Of a stretch of 64,000 nucleotides of DNA, positions 15,998 through 25,287 are shown piece after piece. The position numbers were made by a program, and so were the translations under genes. Position 1 is the first letter of the stretch; every line of letters starts with the position of its first letter. This DNA comes from Streptomyces paradoxus (GTDB lineage Bacteria > Actinomycetota > Actinomycetes > Streptomycetales > Streptomycetaceae). The stretch is from assembly GCF_014202475.1 (NCBI RefSeq), contig NZ_JACHGV010000001.1, positions 552,186 through 616,185 of the forward strand, read 5' to 3'. Below the pieces are notes generated by a model that did not search any database, was not told the origin of the DNA, and saw only the letters and a list, made by a program, of their open reading frames with translations.

Positions 15998-17680
15998 ATG
16001 CCCGACGACACCCAGGACTTGATTTCCGGTGGTCATCTCGTAGCCAAGGCGCTGAAGGCCGAGGGAGTCGACCGCATCTACACGCTGTGCGGCGGCCACA
16101 TCATCGACATCTACGACGGTTGCGTCGACGAGGGCATCGAAGTCGTCGACGTGCGCCACGAGCAGGTCGCCGCCCACGCCGCCGACGGCTATGCGCGGAT
16201 CACCGGCAAGCCCGGCTGCGCGGTGGTCACCGCGGGGCCCGGGACGACCGACGCCGTCACCGGTGTCGCCAACGCCTTCCGCGCCGAGTCCCCGATGCTG
16301 CTGATCGGCGGTCAGGGGGCCCTCACCCAGCACAAGATGGGGTCCCTCCAGGACCTGCCGCACGTCGACATGATGAACCCCATCACCAAGTTCGCGGCGA
16401 CCGTGCCCGACACCGCCCGCGCCGCGGACATGGTGTCCATGGCGTTCCGCGAGTGCTTCCACGGCGCGCCGGGCCCCTCCTTCCTGGAGATCCCGCGCGA
16501 CGTGCTGGACGCCAAGGTGCCGGCCGCCAAGGCGCGCGTGCCGCAGGGCGGCGCCTACCGTGCCTCGACCCGCTCGGCCGGCGATCCCGAGGCGGTCGAG
16601 AAGCTCGCCGACCTGCTGGTGCACGCCGAGAAGCCGGCCATCCTGCTCGGCAGCCAGGTGTGGACCACCCGCGGAACCGAGTCCGCCATCGAACTCGTGC
16701 GGACCCTCAACATCCCGGCCTACATGAACGGCGCGGGACGCGGCACCCTCCCGCCCGGCGACCCGCACCACTTCCAGCTCTCGCGCCGGTACGCCTTCTC
16801 AGGCGCCGACGTCATCGTCATCGTCGGGACGCCCTTCGACTTCCGCATGGGCTACGGCAAGCGGCTGTCGCCGGACGCGACCGTCGTGCAGATCGACCTC
16901 GACTACCGCACCGTCGGCAAGAACCGCGACATCGACCTCGGCATCGTGGGCGATGCCGGGCTGGTGCTGAAGTCGGTGACCGAGGCGGCCTCCGGGCGCA
17001 TCAACGGCGGTGCGTCCAAGCGCAAGGAGTGGCTGGACGAGCTGCGGGCGGCCGAGCAGACCGCTCTGGAGAAGCGGCTGCCGAACCTGAAGTCCGACGC
17101 CTCACCCATCCACCCCTACCGTCTGGTGAGCGAGATCAACGACTTCCTCACCGAGGACTCGGTCTACATCGGCGACGGCGGCGACATCGTCACCTTCTCC
17201 GGGCAGGTCGTGCAGCCCAAGTCGCCCGGGCACTGGATGGACCCGGGGCCCCTCGGCACGCTCGGCGTGGGCGTCCCCTTCGTGCTCGCGGCCAAGCAGG
17301 CGCGGCCCGACAAGGAGGTCGTCGCGCTCTTCGGAGACGGCGCGTTCTCCCTGACCGGCTGGGACTTCGAGACCCTCGTCCGCTACAACCTCCCGTTCGT
17401 CGGCATCGTCGGCAACAACTCCTCCATGAACCAGATCCGGTACGGCCAGGCCGCCAAGTACGGCAAGGACCGCGAGCGGATCGGCAACACCCTCGGCGAC
17501 GTCCGCTACGACGAGTTCGCCCGGATGCTGGGCGGTCACGGCGAGGAGGTCCGCGACCCCGCCGACATCGGCCCGGCCCTGCTGCGCGCCCGCGAGTCCG
17601 GCAAGCCGTCGCTGATCAATGTCTGGGTCGACCCCGACGCGTACGCCCCCGGAACCATGAACCAGACCATGTACAAGTGA
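15998..17680 (+). CDS. oxc: Oxalyl-CoA decarboxylase (thiamine diphosphate enzyme)
   Basis: A 560-residue ThDP-dependent decarboxylase. The Pyr domain has the cofactor-activating glutamate in [17 protein letters not shown]. The central domain has nucleotide-fold motifs ([18 protein letters not shown]). The PP domain has the Mg/ThDP motif [12 protein letters not shown] ending GIVGNNSS. Alone it could pass for an acetolactate-synthase relative, but the next gene is formyl-CoA transferase and the operon ends with an OFA transporter, so oxalyl-CoA to formyl-CoA plus CO2 is the best call. ATG 15998 follows AGGA with seven-base spacing; an in-frame start at 15950 overlaps the operator and is rejected. 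Confidence 0.88.
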   Translation: MPDDTQDLISGGHLVAKALKAEGVDRIYTLCGGHIIDIYDGCVDEGIEVVDVRHEQVAAHAADGYARITGKPGCAVVTAGPGTTDAVTGVANAFRAESPMLLIGGQGALTQHKMGSLQDLPHVDMMNPITKFAATVPDTARAADMVSMAFRECFHGAPGPSFLEIPRDVLDAKVPAAKARVPQGGAYRASTRSAGDPEAVEKLADLLVHAEKPAILLGSQVWTTRGTESAIELVRTLNIPAYMNGAGRGTLPPGDPHHFQLSRRYAFSGADVIVIVGTPFDFRMGYGKRLSPDATVVQIDLDYRTVGKNRDIDLGIVGDAGLVLKSVTEAASGRINGGASKRKEWLDELRAAEQTALEKRLPNLKSDASPIHPYRLVSEINDFLTEDSVYIGDGGDIVTFSGQVVQPKSPGHWMDPGPLGTLGVGVPFVLAAKQARPDKEVVALFGDGAFSLTGWDFETLVRYNLPFVGIVGNNSSMNQIRYGQAAKYGKDRERIGNTLGDVRYDEFARMLGGHGEEVRDPADIGPALLRARESGKPSLINVWVDPDAYAPGTMNQTMYK

Positions 17681-17690
17681 GGTGCCCCCG

Positions 17691-18932
17691 ATGACTTCTC
17701 CGTCCACCAAGGCCCTCGAAGGCATCCGCGTGCTGGACATGACCCACGTCCAGTCCGGGCCGTCGGCGACCCAGCTGCTCGCCTGGCTCGGCGCGGACGT
17801 CGTCAAGCTGGAGGCGCCGACCGGCGACATCACGCGCAAGCAGCTGCGTGACCTGCCGGACGTCGACTCCCTCTACTTCACGATGCTCAACTGCAACAAG
17901 CGGAGCATCACCCTCAACACCAAGACCGAGCGCGGCAAGGAGATCCTCACCGAGCTGATCCGGCGCTCCGACGTCATGGTCGAGAACTTCGGTCCGGGCG
18001 CGGTGGACCGGATGGGCTTCACCTGGGACCGCATCCAGGAGATCAATCCACGGATCGTCTATGCCTCCATCAAGGGGTTCGGCGAGGGTCCGTACACCAA
18101 CTTCAAGGCGTACGAGGTCGTCGCGCAGGCCATGGGCGGGTCGATGTCGACCACCGGTTTCGAGGACGGACCGCCGCTGGCGACGGGGGCCCAGATCGGG
18201 GACTCTGGGACGGGTGTGCACGCCGTGGCGGGGATTCTCGCGGCGCTGTACCAGCGGGAGAACACCGGGCGCGGGCAGCGGGTCAACGTGGCCATGCAGC
18301 ATGCCGTCCTCAACCTCTGCCGGGTGAAGCTGAGGGATCAGCAGCGGCTGGCACACGGCCCGCTCCGTGAATATCCCAACGAGGACTTCGGCGACGAGGT
18401 TCCCAGGTCCGGAAACGCCTCCGGCGGCGGCCAGCCCGGCTGGGCGGTCAAGTGCGCGCCGGGCGGCCCGAACGACTACGTGTACGTCATCGTGCAACCC
18501 GTCGGCTGGCAGCCGATCAGCGAGCTCATCGGCCGGCCCGAGCTGGCCGACGACCCCGAGTGGGCGACGCCCGAGGCGCGGCTGCCCAAGCTCGGCAAGA
18601 TGTTCCAGCTGATCGAGGAGTGGACCTCGACGCTGCCCAAGTGGGAGGTACTGGAGCGGCTCAACGCGCGCAACATCCCGTGCGGGCCGATCCTGTCCAC
18701 CCGGGAGATCATCGAGGACCGTTCGCTCGCCGCCAACGAGATGGTCGTCACCGTCCCCCACCCCGAGCGCGGCGACTTCGTGACCGTCGGCAGTCCGCTC
18801 AAGCTGTCCGACTCCCCCGTCGAGGTGACCAGCTCCCCGCTGCTCGGGGAGCACAACGAAGAGGTCTACGTCGGCGAACTCGGCCTCGGCGACGAGGAAG
18901 TGCGCCTGCTCAAGTCGAACGGGGTGATCTGA
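17691..18932 (+). CDS. frc: Formyl-CoA:oxalate CoA-transferase
   Basis: A 413-residue class III CoA-transferase that moves CoA from formyl-CoA to oxalate, recycling CoA for Oxc. Resemblance to Oxalobacter Frc as I remember it is strong: [48 protein letters not shown]. The catalytic aspartate is Asp171 in [12 protein letters not shown]. The glycine loop [12 protein letters not shown] that closes over the active site is present. ATG 17691 sits six bases after GAGGTG, and the gene starts ten bases after the oxc stop. Confidence 0.96.
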   Translation: MTSPSTKALEGIRVLDMTHVQSGPSATQLLAWLGADVVKLEAPTGDITRKQLRDLPDVDSLYFTMLNCNKRSITLNTKTERGKEILTELIRRSDVMVENFGPGAVDRMGFTWDRIQEINPRIVYASIKGFGEGPYTNFKAYEVVAQAMGGSMSTTGFEDGPPLATGAQIGDSGTGVHAVAGILAALYQRENTGRGQRVNVAMQHAVLNLCRVKLRDQQRLAHGPLREYPNEDFGDEVPRSGNASGGGQPGWAVKCAPGGPNDYVYVIVQPVGWQPISELIGRPELADDPEWATPEARLPKLGKMFQLIEEWTSTLPKWEVLERLNARNIPCGPILSTREIIEDRSLAANEMVVTVPHPERGDFVTVGSPLKLSDSPVEVTSSPLLGEHNEEVYVGELGLGDEEVRLLKSNGVI

Positions 18933-18936
18933 CGTG

Positions 18937-21081
18937 ATGGCGGAAGACCGGGTCCTGCGGGTGCGGTCCCTCCTGGAGGCCGTGCGGGCCGAGGGGCGGA
19001 CCGCGCTGACCGCGCCCGAGGGCAAGGTGATCGCCGACGCGTACGGGATCGCCGTGCCGGGCGAGGAGCTGGCGACGGACGTCGAGGAGGCCGTGGCGTT
19101 CGCGGCGCGTTTCGGCGGGCCCGTCGTGATGAAGATCGTCTCGCCGGACATCCTGCACAAGACCGACGCCGGCGGAGTGATCGTGGGGGTCGAGGGCGCG
19201 ACCGACGTACGGGCCGCCTTCCACACCATCATCGACAACGCGCGCGCCTACGACGCCGCCGCCCGAATCTCGGGCGTGCAGGTGCAGGAACTGCTGCCGA
19301 AGGGGCAGGAGGTCATCGTCGGCGCGGTCACGGACCCGACGTTCGGGAAGGTGGTCGCCTTCGGTCTCGGCGGGGTCCTCGTCGAGGTCCTGAAGGACGT
19401 GACGTTCCGGCTCGCACCGGTGACCGCCGACGAGGCGCTGTCGATGCTGGATTCGATCCGGTCGGCGGAGATCCTGCGCGGGGTGCGCGGCCAGGCGGGC
19501 GTGGACCGGTGGGCCGTCGCCGAGCAGATCCGCCGGGTGTCGCAACTCGTCGCCGACTTCCCCGAGATCGCCGAGGTGGACCTCAATCCGGTGATCGCGA
19601 CGGCGGAGGGGGCCGTCGCGGCCGACATCCGGGTGATCCTCGCCGAGTCGCAGCCCGCGCCGCGCCGGAGGTATGCGCGCGAGGAAATCCTCACCTCGAT
19701 GCGCCGGCTGATGCAGCCGGGCTCGGTCGCCGTGATCGGCGCCTCCAACGAGCAGGGCAAGATCGGCAATTCGGTGATGCGCAACCTCGTCGACGGAGGG
19801 TTCGCCGGGGAGATCCATCCGGTGAATCCCAAGGCCGATGACATTCTGGGCCGCAAGGCGTACAAGAGTGTCACGGACGTTCCCGGAGAGGTGGATGTGG
19901 CGGTCTTCGCGATCCCCGCCAAGTTCGTGGCCTCGGCCCTGGAGGAGGTGGGACGCAAGAAGATCCCGAACGCCGTCCTGATCCCCTCCGGATTCGCGGA
20001 GACCGGCGAGCACGAACTCCAGGCGGAGATCGTGGCGATCGCCGAGCGGCACGGCGTACGGCTGCTGGGGCCGAACATCTACGGCTACTACTCGACCTGG
20101 CAGGACCTGTGCGCCACGTTCTGCACGCCGTACGACGTCAAGGGCGGGGTGGCGCTGACCTCGCAGTCGGGCGGCATCGGCATGGCCATCCTGGGCTTCG
20201 CCCGCACCACCAAGACGGGCGTGTCGGCGATCGTCGGACTCGGCAACAAATCTGACCTGGACGAGGACGACCTGCTGACCTGGTTCGGCGAGGACCCGCA
20301 CACCGACTGCATCGCGATGCACCTGGAGGACCTCAAGGACGGCCGCGCCTTCGTGGAGGCCGCCCGGGCGACCGTGCCGAAGAAGCCGGTGGTCGTGCTG
20401 AAGGCCGGCCGGACGGCGGCGGGAGCCAAGGCGGCCGGTTCGCACACCGGTGCCCTGGCGGGCGACGACGCCGTGTACGACGACATCCTGCGGCAGGCCG
20501 GGGTGATCCGGGCGCCGGGGCTGAACGAGATGCTCGAGTACGCGCGCGCGTTGCCGGTGCTTCCCGCGCCCCAGGGCGACAACGTCGTGATCATCACGGG
20601 CGCCGGCGGCAGTGGTGTGCTGCTCTCCGACGCGGTGACGGACAACGGACTGTCGCTGATGGAGATCCCGCCGGACCTCGACGAGGCGTTCCGGAAGTTC
20701 ATCCCGCCCTTCGGGGCCGCGGGCAACCCGGTGGACATCACCGGGGGCGAGCCGCCGTCGACGTACGAGGCGACGCTCCGGCTGGGCCTGGAGGACCCGC
20801 GCATCCACGCGCTCGTCCTCGGCTACTGGCACACCATCGTCACTCCTCCCATGGTCTTCGCGGAGCTCACCGCGCGCGTGGTGGCCGAGTTCCGGGAGCG
20901 CGGGATCGAGAAGCCCGTGGTGGCGTCGCTCGCTGGGGACGTGGAGGTCGAGGAGGCCTGCCAGTACCTCTTCGAGCGCGGGGTCGTGGCGTACCCGTAC
21001 ACGACCGAGAAGCCGGTGGCCGTGCTCGGCGCGAAGTACCGCTGGGCGCGGGAGGCGGGACTGCTGGGGGGCGGTACATGA
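18937..21081 (+). CDS. ADP-forming acyl-CoA ligase (acetate-CoA ligase family), fused subunits
   Basis: A 714-residue single-chain NDP-forming CoA ligase. An ATP-grasp domain comes first (residues about 10-230: GGPVVMKIVSPDILHKTDAGG). A CoA-binding Rossmann domain follows at about 255-350 (SVAVIGASNEQGKIGNSVMRN). Then come the succinyl-CoA-ligase-like flavodoxin domains with the candidate phospho-histidine in GSHTGALAGDD. ATG 18937 begins four bases after the frc stop. In this operon it could activate oxalate to oxalyl-CoA to prime the cycle, or run the other way and capture the formyl-CoA thioester as ATP. The direction is inference. Family members act on small carboxylates. Confidence 0.82.
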   Translation: MAEDRVLRVRSLLEAVRAEGRTALTAPEGKVIADAYGIAVPGEELATDVEEAVAFAARFGGPVVMKIVSPDILHKTDAGGVIVGVEGATDVRAAFHTIIDNARAYDAAARISGVQVQELLPKGQEVIVGAVTDPTFGKVVAFGLGGVLVEVLKDVTFRLAPVTADEALSMLDSIRSAEILRGVRGQAGVDRWAVAEQIRRVSQLVADFPEIAEVDLNPVIATAEGAVAADIRVILAESQPAPRRRYAREEILTSMRRLMQPGSVAVIGASNEQGKIGNSVMRNLVDGGFAGEIHPVNPKADDILGRKAYKSVTDVPGEVDVAVFAIPAKFVASALEEVGRKKIPNAVLIPSGFAETGEHELQAEIVAIAERHGVRLLGPNIYGYYSTWQDLCATFCTPYDVKGGVALTSQSGGIGMAILGFARTTKTGVSAIVGLGNKSDLDEDDLLTWFGEDPHTDCIAMHLEDLKDGRAFVEAARATVPKKPVVVLKAGRTAAGAKAAGSHTGALAGDDAVYDDILRQAGVIRAPGLNEMLEYARALPVLPAPQGDNVVIITGAGGSGVLLSDAVTDNGLSLMEIPPDLDEAFRKFIPPFGAAGNPVDITGGEPPSTYEATLRLGLEDPRIHALVLGYWHTIVTPPMVFAELTARVVAEFRERGIEKPVVASLAGDVEVEEACQYLFERGVVAYPYTTEKPVAVLGAKYRWAREAGLLGGGT

Positions 21082-21193
21082 GGTGACTGAGCGGGGGGCC
21101 GGCCGACGGTGCGCGTCGGCCGGCCCCGGGACCCGCACGGCATGGGACAGGGGGCGCTGGCCAGATCTTTCGACGCAAGGGGTGCGACACGAC

Positions 21194-22582
21194 ATGACAA
21201 CGACCGATCTGCCCACCACGGTTCCCTACCGGGAGGTCACCGACGCGAACGGTCGCGTCTACCGCCTCGGTGAGACCGACATCGACATCATGGGGCGCAA
21301 ACGCAAGTGGATGGTGATCCTGCCCTGGATCGGCATGATGGGCATCTCCTCCGCCGAGTACGCGTTCGCGTCCGCCGAGGACACCCTGCACACGGCGCAC
21401 AGCTGGAACAGCATGCACATCTTCTGGATGATGACCGTCTGGGTCTTCTTCCAGGCCGCGGTGGCCTTCCCCGCGGGCAAGCTGCGCGAGAGCGGAAAAC
21501 TGCCGGCCCGCTGGGCCATGATGCTCGGCGCCACCGGCACGCTGCTGGGCTACCTGTCGCTCGCCTTCGCGCCGCACGTGGTCTTCGCCTACATCGGCTT
21601 CAGCATGTTCAGCGGCATGGGCGCGGGCATGGTGTACGCCACCTGCGTCAACATGGTCGGCAAGTGGTACCCGGAGCGCAAGGGCGGCAAGACCGGCTTC
21701 GTCAACGGCGGTTTCGCCTACGGCTCGGTGCCCTTCGTCTTCCTCTTCAACGGCTACATGGACCTGACCAACTTCCGCTGGGTGCTGGTCTCGGTGGGTG
21801 TGTTCCTGGCCGGCCTGGTCGCGTTCTCCGGCTACTTCTTCAAGGACCCGCCGAAGAACTGGTGGCCCTCCACGATCGACCCGCTGAACCCGCCGGACGA
21901 CCCGCGCGCGGCCCGCTCGATGCGCATGAACCCGCCGGCGGTGCGCCAGTACTCCCCGAAGGAGGCGTGGAAGACCGGCCGGGTCGCCCTGATGTGGTTC
22001 TGTCTGGCGTGCACGTCCGGCGTGAACATCTTCGGCATCGCCTTCCAGGTGGAGATCGGCGAGGAGGCCGGATTCGCGGGCGGGATCGTCGCCACGGCCA
22101 TGTCCCTGAAGGCCATCGTGAACGGCACCGGCCGCGGTGTCATCGGCTGGCTCTCCGACCTGTACGGCCGCAAGCGGTGCCTGCTCGTCGTCTGCGTGAT
22201 CCTGGGCCTGTCCCAGTACGGCATCCTCTGGTCGGCGAACGCCGAGAACCTTCCCCTGTTCCTGGTCTTCTCCTCGATCTCCGGCTTCGGCGGCGGAGCC
22301 ATCTTCCCGATGTTCGCCGCGCTCACCGCCGACTACTTCGGCGAGAACAACAACGCGTCCAACTACGGCATGGTCTACAGCGCCAAGCTCGTCTCCGGCC
22401 TGGGCGCCGGCATGGGTGCCGTGGTCGTCGGTGCCTGGGGGCACTCCGGTGCCTTCATCCTGGCCGGCTCCATCTCCCTCTTCGCGGGCTGCGTGGCGCT
22501 GTTCCTGACCCCGCCGGGACGCGACAGGGAAACGCGCCGCATCTCCCCCAACCCGCAACCGCTCGGTGAGGACACGACCTGA
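21194..22582 (+). CDS. OFA-family MFS transporter (oxalate/formate antiporter type)
   Basis: A 462-residue, roughly 12-helix MFS carrier of the oxalate/formate antiporter family. Characteristic stretches include GFSMFSGMGAGMVYATCVNMV, KWYPERKGGKTGFVNGGFAYG and the cytoplasmic motif GRGVIGWLSDLYGRKRC. It is the last gene of the oxc-frc-ligase operon. It should import oxalate and may export formate, generating proton-motive force as in Oxalobacter OxlT. ATG 21194 is preceded by AAGGGGTG; an in-frame start at 21083 would add a hydrophilic extension and is unlikely. A strong terminator follows at 22678. Confidence 0.9.
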   Translation: MTTTDLPTTVPYREVTDANGRVYRLGETDIDIMGRKRKWMVILPWIGMMGISSAEYAFASAEDTLHTAHSWNSMHIFWMMTVWVFFQAAVAFPAGKLRESGKLPARWAMMLGATGTLLGYLSLAFAPHVVFAYIGFSMFSGMGAGMVYATCVNMVGKWYPERKGGKTGFVNGGFAYGSVPFVFLFNGYMDLTNFRWVLVSVGVFLAGLVAFSGYFFKDPPKNWWPSTIDPLNPPDDPRAARSMRMNPPAVRQYSPKEAWKTGRVALMWFCLACTSGVNIFGIAFQVEIGEEAGFAGGIVATAMSLKAIVNGTGRGVIGWLSDLYGRKRCLLVVCVILGLSQYGILWSANAENLPLFLVFSSISGFGGGAIFPMFAALTADYFGENNNASNYGMVYSAKLVSGLGAGMGAVVVGAWGHSGAFILAGSISLFAGCVALFLTPPGRDRETRRISPNPQPLGEDTT

Positions 22583-22677
22583 CACGGCGGCCTGACATGG
22601 CGGCGGATCCGACCGCGGCAGCCAGACCGTTCGCACCGTCCGCCGTGCACCGTCCCCCTTCGGGCCGACGCGTCCGG

Positions 22678-22725
22678 AAACGTGAGGAGGCCCTTCCCCG
22701 GTCGGGGAAGGGCCTCCTCACGTTT
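22678..22725. terminator. Perfect 22-bp bidirectional terminator
   Basis: The arm at 22678-22699, beginning AAACGTGAGGAGG, pairs exactly with 22704-22725, ending CCTCCTCACGTTT. The loop is four bases, and A/T runs at both ends suit transcripts from either side. It closes the oxalate operon and the leftward 22735-35275 block. Confidence 0.92.
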
Positions 22726-22734
22726 GCGGGGTCG

Positions 22735-23787
22735 TCAGCACTTCTCCCTCAGGGAGTGCAGGTGCGCGCTGGAGCGGCGCGCGAACGTGAAGGACTCGGC
22801 GGGGTTGTCGTGCTCGGCCTGCCAGTGGTGGGCCATGCGGTGGCCGCGCAGCCGGGTCACCGCGGAGATGAACCGCTGGTAGTCGATGTCGCCGTCGCCG
22901 ACGTCCGTCATGCGGTAGCCGTACGGGTTCGACGGGTCGCTCTCGCCGTCCTTCACGTGGAAGAGGGGGTAGCGGTCGGGCTGCCGCAGGACGTAGTTCA
23001 GCGGCTCGAAGGGCGCGGGCGTGCCGTCGGGCCGCTTGGAGAAGCGGAACTGGCCGACGTACGCCCAGTAGATGTCCATCTCCAGGTACACCAGGTTGGG
23101 GTCGGTCTCCTTGAGCAGGATGTCGTAGAGGCGGACCTTGGGGTTGTCGGTGGCGAAGGAGAACTCCTCGGAGTGGTTGTGCTGGTAGAACTTCATGCCC
23201 CGGGCCTTCGCCGCCGCGCCGTACGTGTTGAAGTCCTCGGCGGCGCGCTTCCAGGCGTCGACGGTCGAGCCGTAGCGGAACGGGCCGGCGGCCGTGCCGA
23301 TGTGCTTGAGGCCGAGGGCCTGGGCGTCGTCGAGGACCTTGGTGAGGTTCTGGGCGAAGGTGTAGGCGTTCGGGTCGGCGGAGTAGTAGCCGACGTGGCT
23401 GCCGATCGGGTTCAGGCCGTGGTTTCGGGCCAGCCGCTTGAGCTGGGCGAGGGTGATGGGGCCCGCTGAGCCCTGGGTGTAACCGGCGAACTCGACCTCG
23501 TCGTAGCCGTATCGCTCCAGTTCGGCGAAGACGGGGCCGAAGCCGAGCGTGGAGACCTTGTCGCGCAGGCTGTACAGCTGGATGCCGAGGCGGCCGGGCG
23601 GCAGGACGGGGCGGCCGCGGCCCTTGGCGCCGGACGCGGGGCCGGTGGATGCCGTCGCGGGAGCGGCGGTCGCGGGGGCCGCGGCGCCGAGCAGGGCGGC
23701 GGCGGTGGCGCCGGCGGCCACGCCGAGCATGCCTCGTCTGCTGAGGCGGTGGCCGAGCTCGGGGTCGGGCTGGGAGAAGCGGCTCAT
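22735..23787 (-). CDS. Tat-exported sugar phosphate isomerase/epimerase-fold protein
   Basis: A 350-residue TIM-barrel protein of the xylose-isomerase-like family with a twin-arginine signal (LSRRGMLGVAAGATAAALLG, alanine-rich to about residue 47). The barrel begins LGIQLYSLRDKVSTLGFGPV and carries family metal-site stretches (GTAAGPFRYGSTVDAW, YQHNHSEEFSF, YLEMDIYWAYVG, PLFHVKDGESDP). Exported members act on secreted or extracellular sugars rather than sugar phosphates; recent work links this fold to 3-keto-glycoside cleavage. It lies 81 bases after the EboF-like gene and may be the last gene of the same transcript. Confidence 0.85.
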   Translation of the reverse strand: MSRFSQPDPELGHRLSRRGMLGVAAGATAAALLGAAAPATAAPATASTGPASGAKGRGRPVLPPGRLGIQLYSLRDKVSTLGFGPVFAELERYGYDEVEFAGYTQGSAGPITLAQLKRLARNHGLNPIGSHVGYYSADPNAYTFAQNLTKVLDDAQALGLKHIGTAAGPFRYGSTVDAWKRAAEDFNTYGAAAKARGMKFYQHNHSEEFSFATDNPKVRLYDILLKETDPNLVYLEMDIYWAYVGQFRFSKRPDGTPAPFEPLNYVLRQPDRYPLFHVKDGESDPSNPYGYRMTDVGDGDIDYQRFISAVTRLRGHRMAHHWQAEHDNPAESFTFARRSSAHLHSLREKC

Positions 23788-23868
23788 GCGTGGAACTCCT
23801 CGTGATCGCGGGGCGTTGTCAGTGGTGAGTGCTTCACTTGTGACCAGTCGGGACCGAGGGCTGTGACC

Positions 23869-25287
23869 TCAGGTCAGACCGGCGAGTCGGAGCAGCAGTG
23901 ACTTCACATCGGTGGCCGCGACGCGGTCTCCGACAGCACGGGGGGTGGAGCAGATGAGGAGCGGACCGTCGTCGTCGCTCTGCGGAAGGCGGCCGTGGCT
24001 GCCGCGAATAGGTGAGGGGTCCAGGGGCACGACCGCCATGCGGTAGCGCATGCCGAGCTTCTTGCGCGCCAGTGCGGTGGCCGCCTTGACCTTGATGTAG
24101 GGGTCGAGGGGATCCATGAAGAGTTCGACCGGGTCGTAGCCGGGTTTGCGGTGGATCTCGACGAGTTGCGCGAAGTCGGGCGCGAGGTCGTCATCGAGCC
24201 AGTAGTAGTACGTGAACCAGGCGTCGGGTTCCGCCACGGCGACGAGTTCGCCCGCGCGCGGATGGTCGAGGTGATGGGTCTTCTTGCCCTCGTCGTCGAG
24301 GAGTTGCTCGATGCCGGGCAGGCCGTCCAGGGCGGCGCGGGTGGCGTCGAGGTCCTCGGGGCGGCGCACGTAGACATGGGCGATCTGATGGTCGGCGACC
24401 GCGAAGGCGCGGGACGCCATCGGGTCGAGGTACTCCATGCCGTCCTGTGTGTGCACCTCCAGCAGGCCGGCGCGGCGCAGGGCGCGGTTGATGTCGACGT
24501 GCCGGTTCACGCGGGTGATGCCGTACTCGGACAGTGCGACGACGGTTCGGCCCTCGGCGCGGGCGTCGTCCAGCAGCGGGGCCAGGGCGGCGTCCAGGTC
24601 GGCGGCCGCCTTCAGGGAGCGCGGGTCGTCGGGGCCGAAGCGCTGCAGGTCGTAGTCGAGATGAGGGAGGTAGCAGAGCGTCAGGTCGGGGCGCCGGGTG
24701 CGCATGATGTGGCGGGTCGCGTCGATGATCCACCGGCTGGAGACGAGGTCGGCTCCGGGACCCCAGAAGTGGAACAGGGGGAACGTACCGAGCTTCCCGG
24801 TGAGTTCGTCGTGCAGTGCGGCCGGCCGGGTGTAGCAGTCGGGTTCCTTGCGGCCGTCGGCGTAGTAGACCGGACGGGGGGTGACGGTGATGTCGGTGTC
24901 GGCGCCCATGGCGTACCACCAGCAGATGTTCGCGACGGTGTAGCCGGGGTGGGCGCGGCGGGCTGCGTCCCAGAGCTTGTCGCCGGCCACGAGGCCGTTG
25001 TGCTGGCGCCACAGGAGGACATCGCCGAGTTCGCGGAAGTACCAGCCGTTGCCGACGATGCCGTGCTCCGAGGGCATGGTGCCGGTGAGGAAGGTGGACT
25101 GGGCGGCGCAGGTGACGGCGGGCAGGACGGTGCCGAGCGCGGCGCGGGAGCCGGACCGGCCGAGGGCCTTGAGGTGGGGCATGTGGTCGAGGAGACGGGG
25201 GGTGAGGCCGACGACGTCGAGGACGAGAAGCGGGGTGGGGCGGTCCGTGGCGGCCGGGTCAGGGCGCTCATGGGTGCCGGTGCTCAT
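23869..25287 (-). CDS. Alkaline-phosphatase-superfamily nucleotide pyrophosphatase/phosphodiesterase (EboF-like)
   Basis: A 472-residue phosphodiesterase of the NPP/AP superfamily. The N-terminus has the first metal aspartate in TPLLVLDVVGLTPRLL and the catalytic nucleophile region in PAVTCAAQSTFLTGTMPSEHG. Further metal-site residues lie in YLPHLDYDLQRFGPDD, VVALSEYG and VADHQIAHVY. No signal peptide or anchor was seen, so it is probably cytoplasmic. It is the last member of the EBO-type cluster, overlapping eboE by ATGA. Its role may be to hydrolyse a phosphodiester or pyrophosphate intermediate of the unknown cluster product. Confidence 0.85.
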   Translation of the reverse strand: MSTGTHERPDPAATDRPTPLLVLDVVGLTPRLLDHMPHLKALGRSGSRAALGTVLPAVTCAAQSTFLTGTMPSEHGIVGNGWYFRELGDVLLWRQHNGLVAGDKLWDAARRAHPGYTVANICWWYAMGADTDITVTPRPVYYADGRKEPDCYTRPAALHDELTGKLGTFPLFHFWGPGADLVSSRWIIDATRHIMRTRRPDLTLCYLPHLDYDLQRFGPDDPRSLKAAADLDAALAPLLDDARAEGRTVVALSEYGITRVNRHVDINRALRRAGLLEVHTQDGMEYLDPMASRAFAVADHQIAHVYVRRPEDLDATRAALDGLPGIEQLLDDEGKKTHHLDHPRAGELVAVAEPDAWFTYYYWLDDDLAPDFAQLVEIHRKPGYDPVELFMDPLDPYIKVKAATALARKKLGMRYRMAVVPLDPSPIRGSHGRLPQSDDDGPLLICSTPRAVGDRVAATDVKSLLLRLAGLT

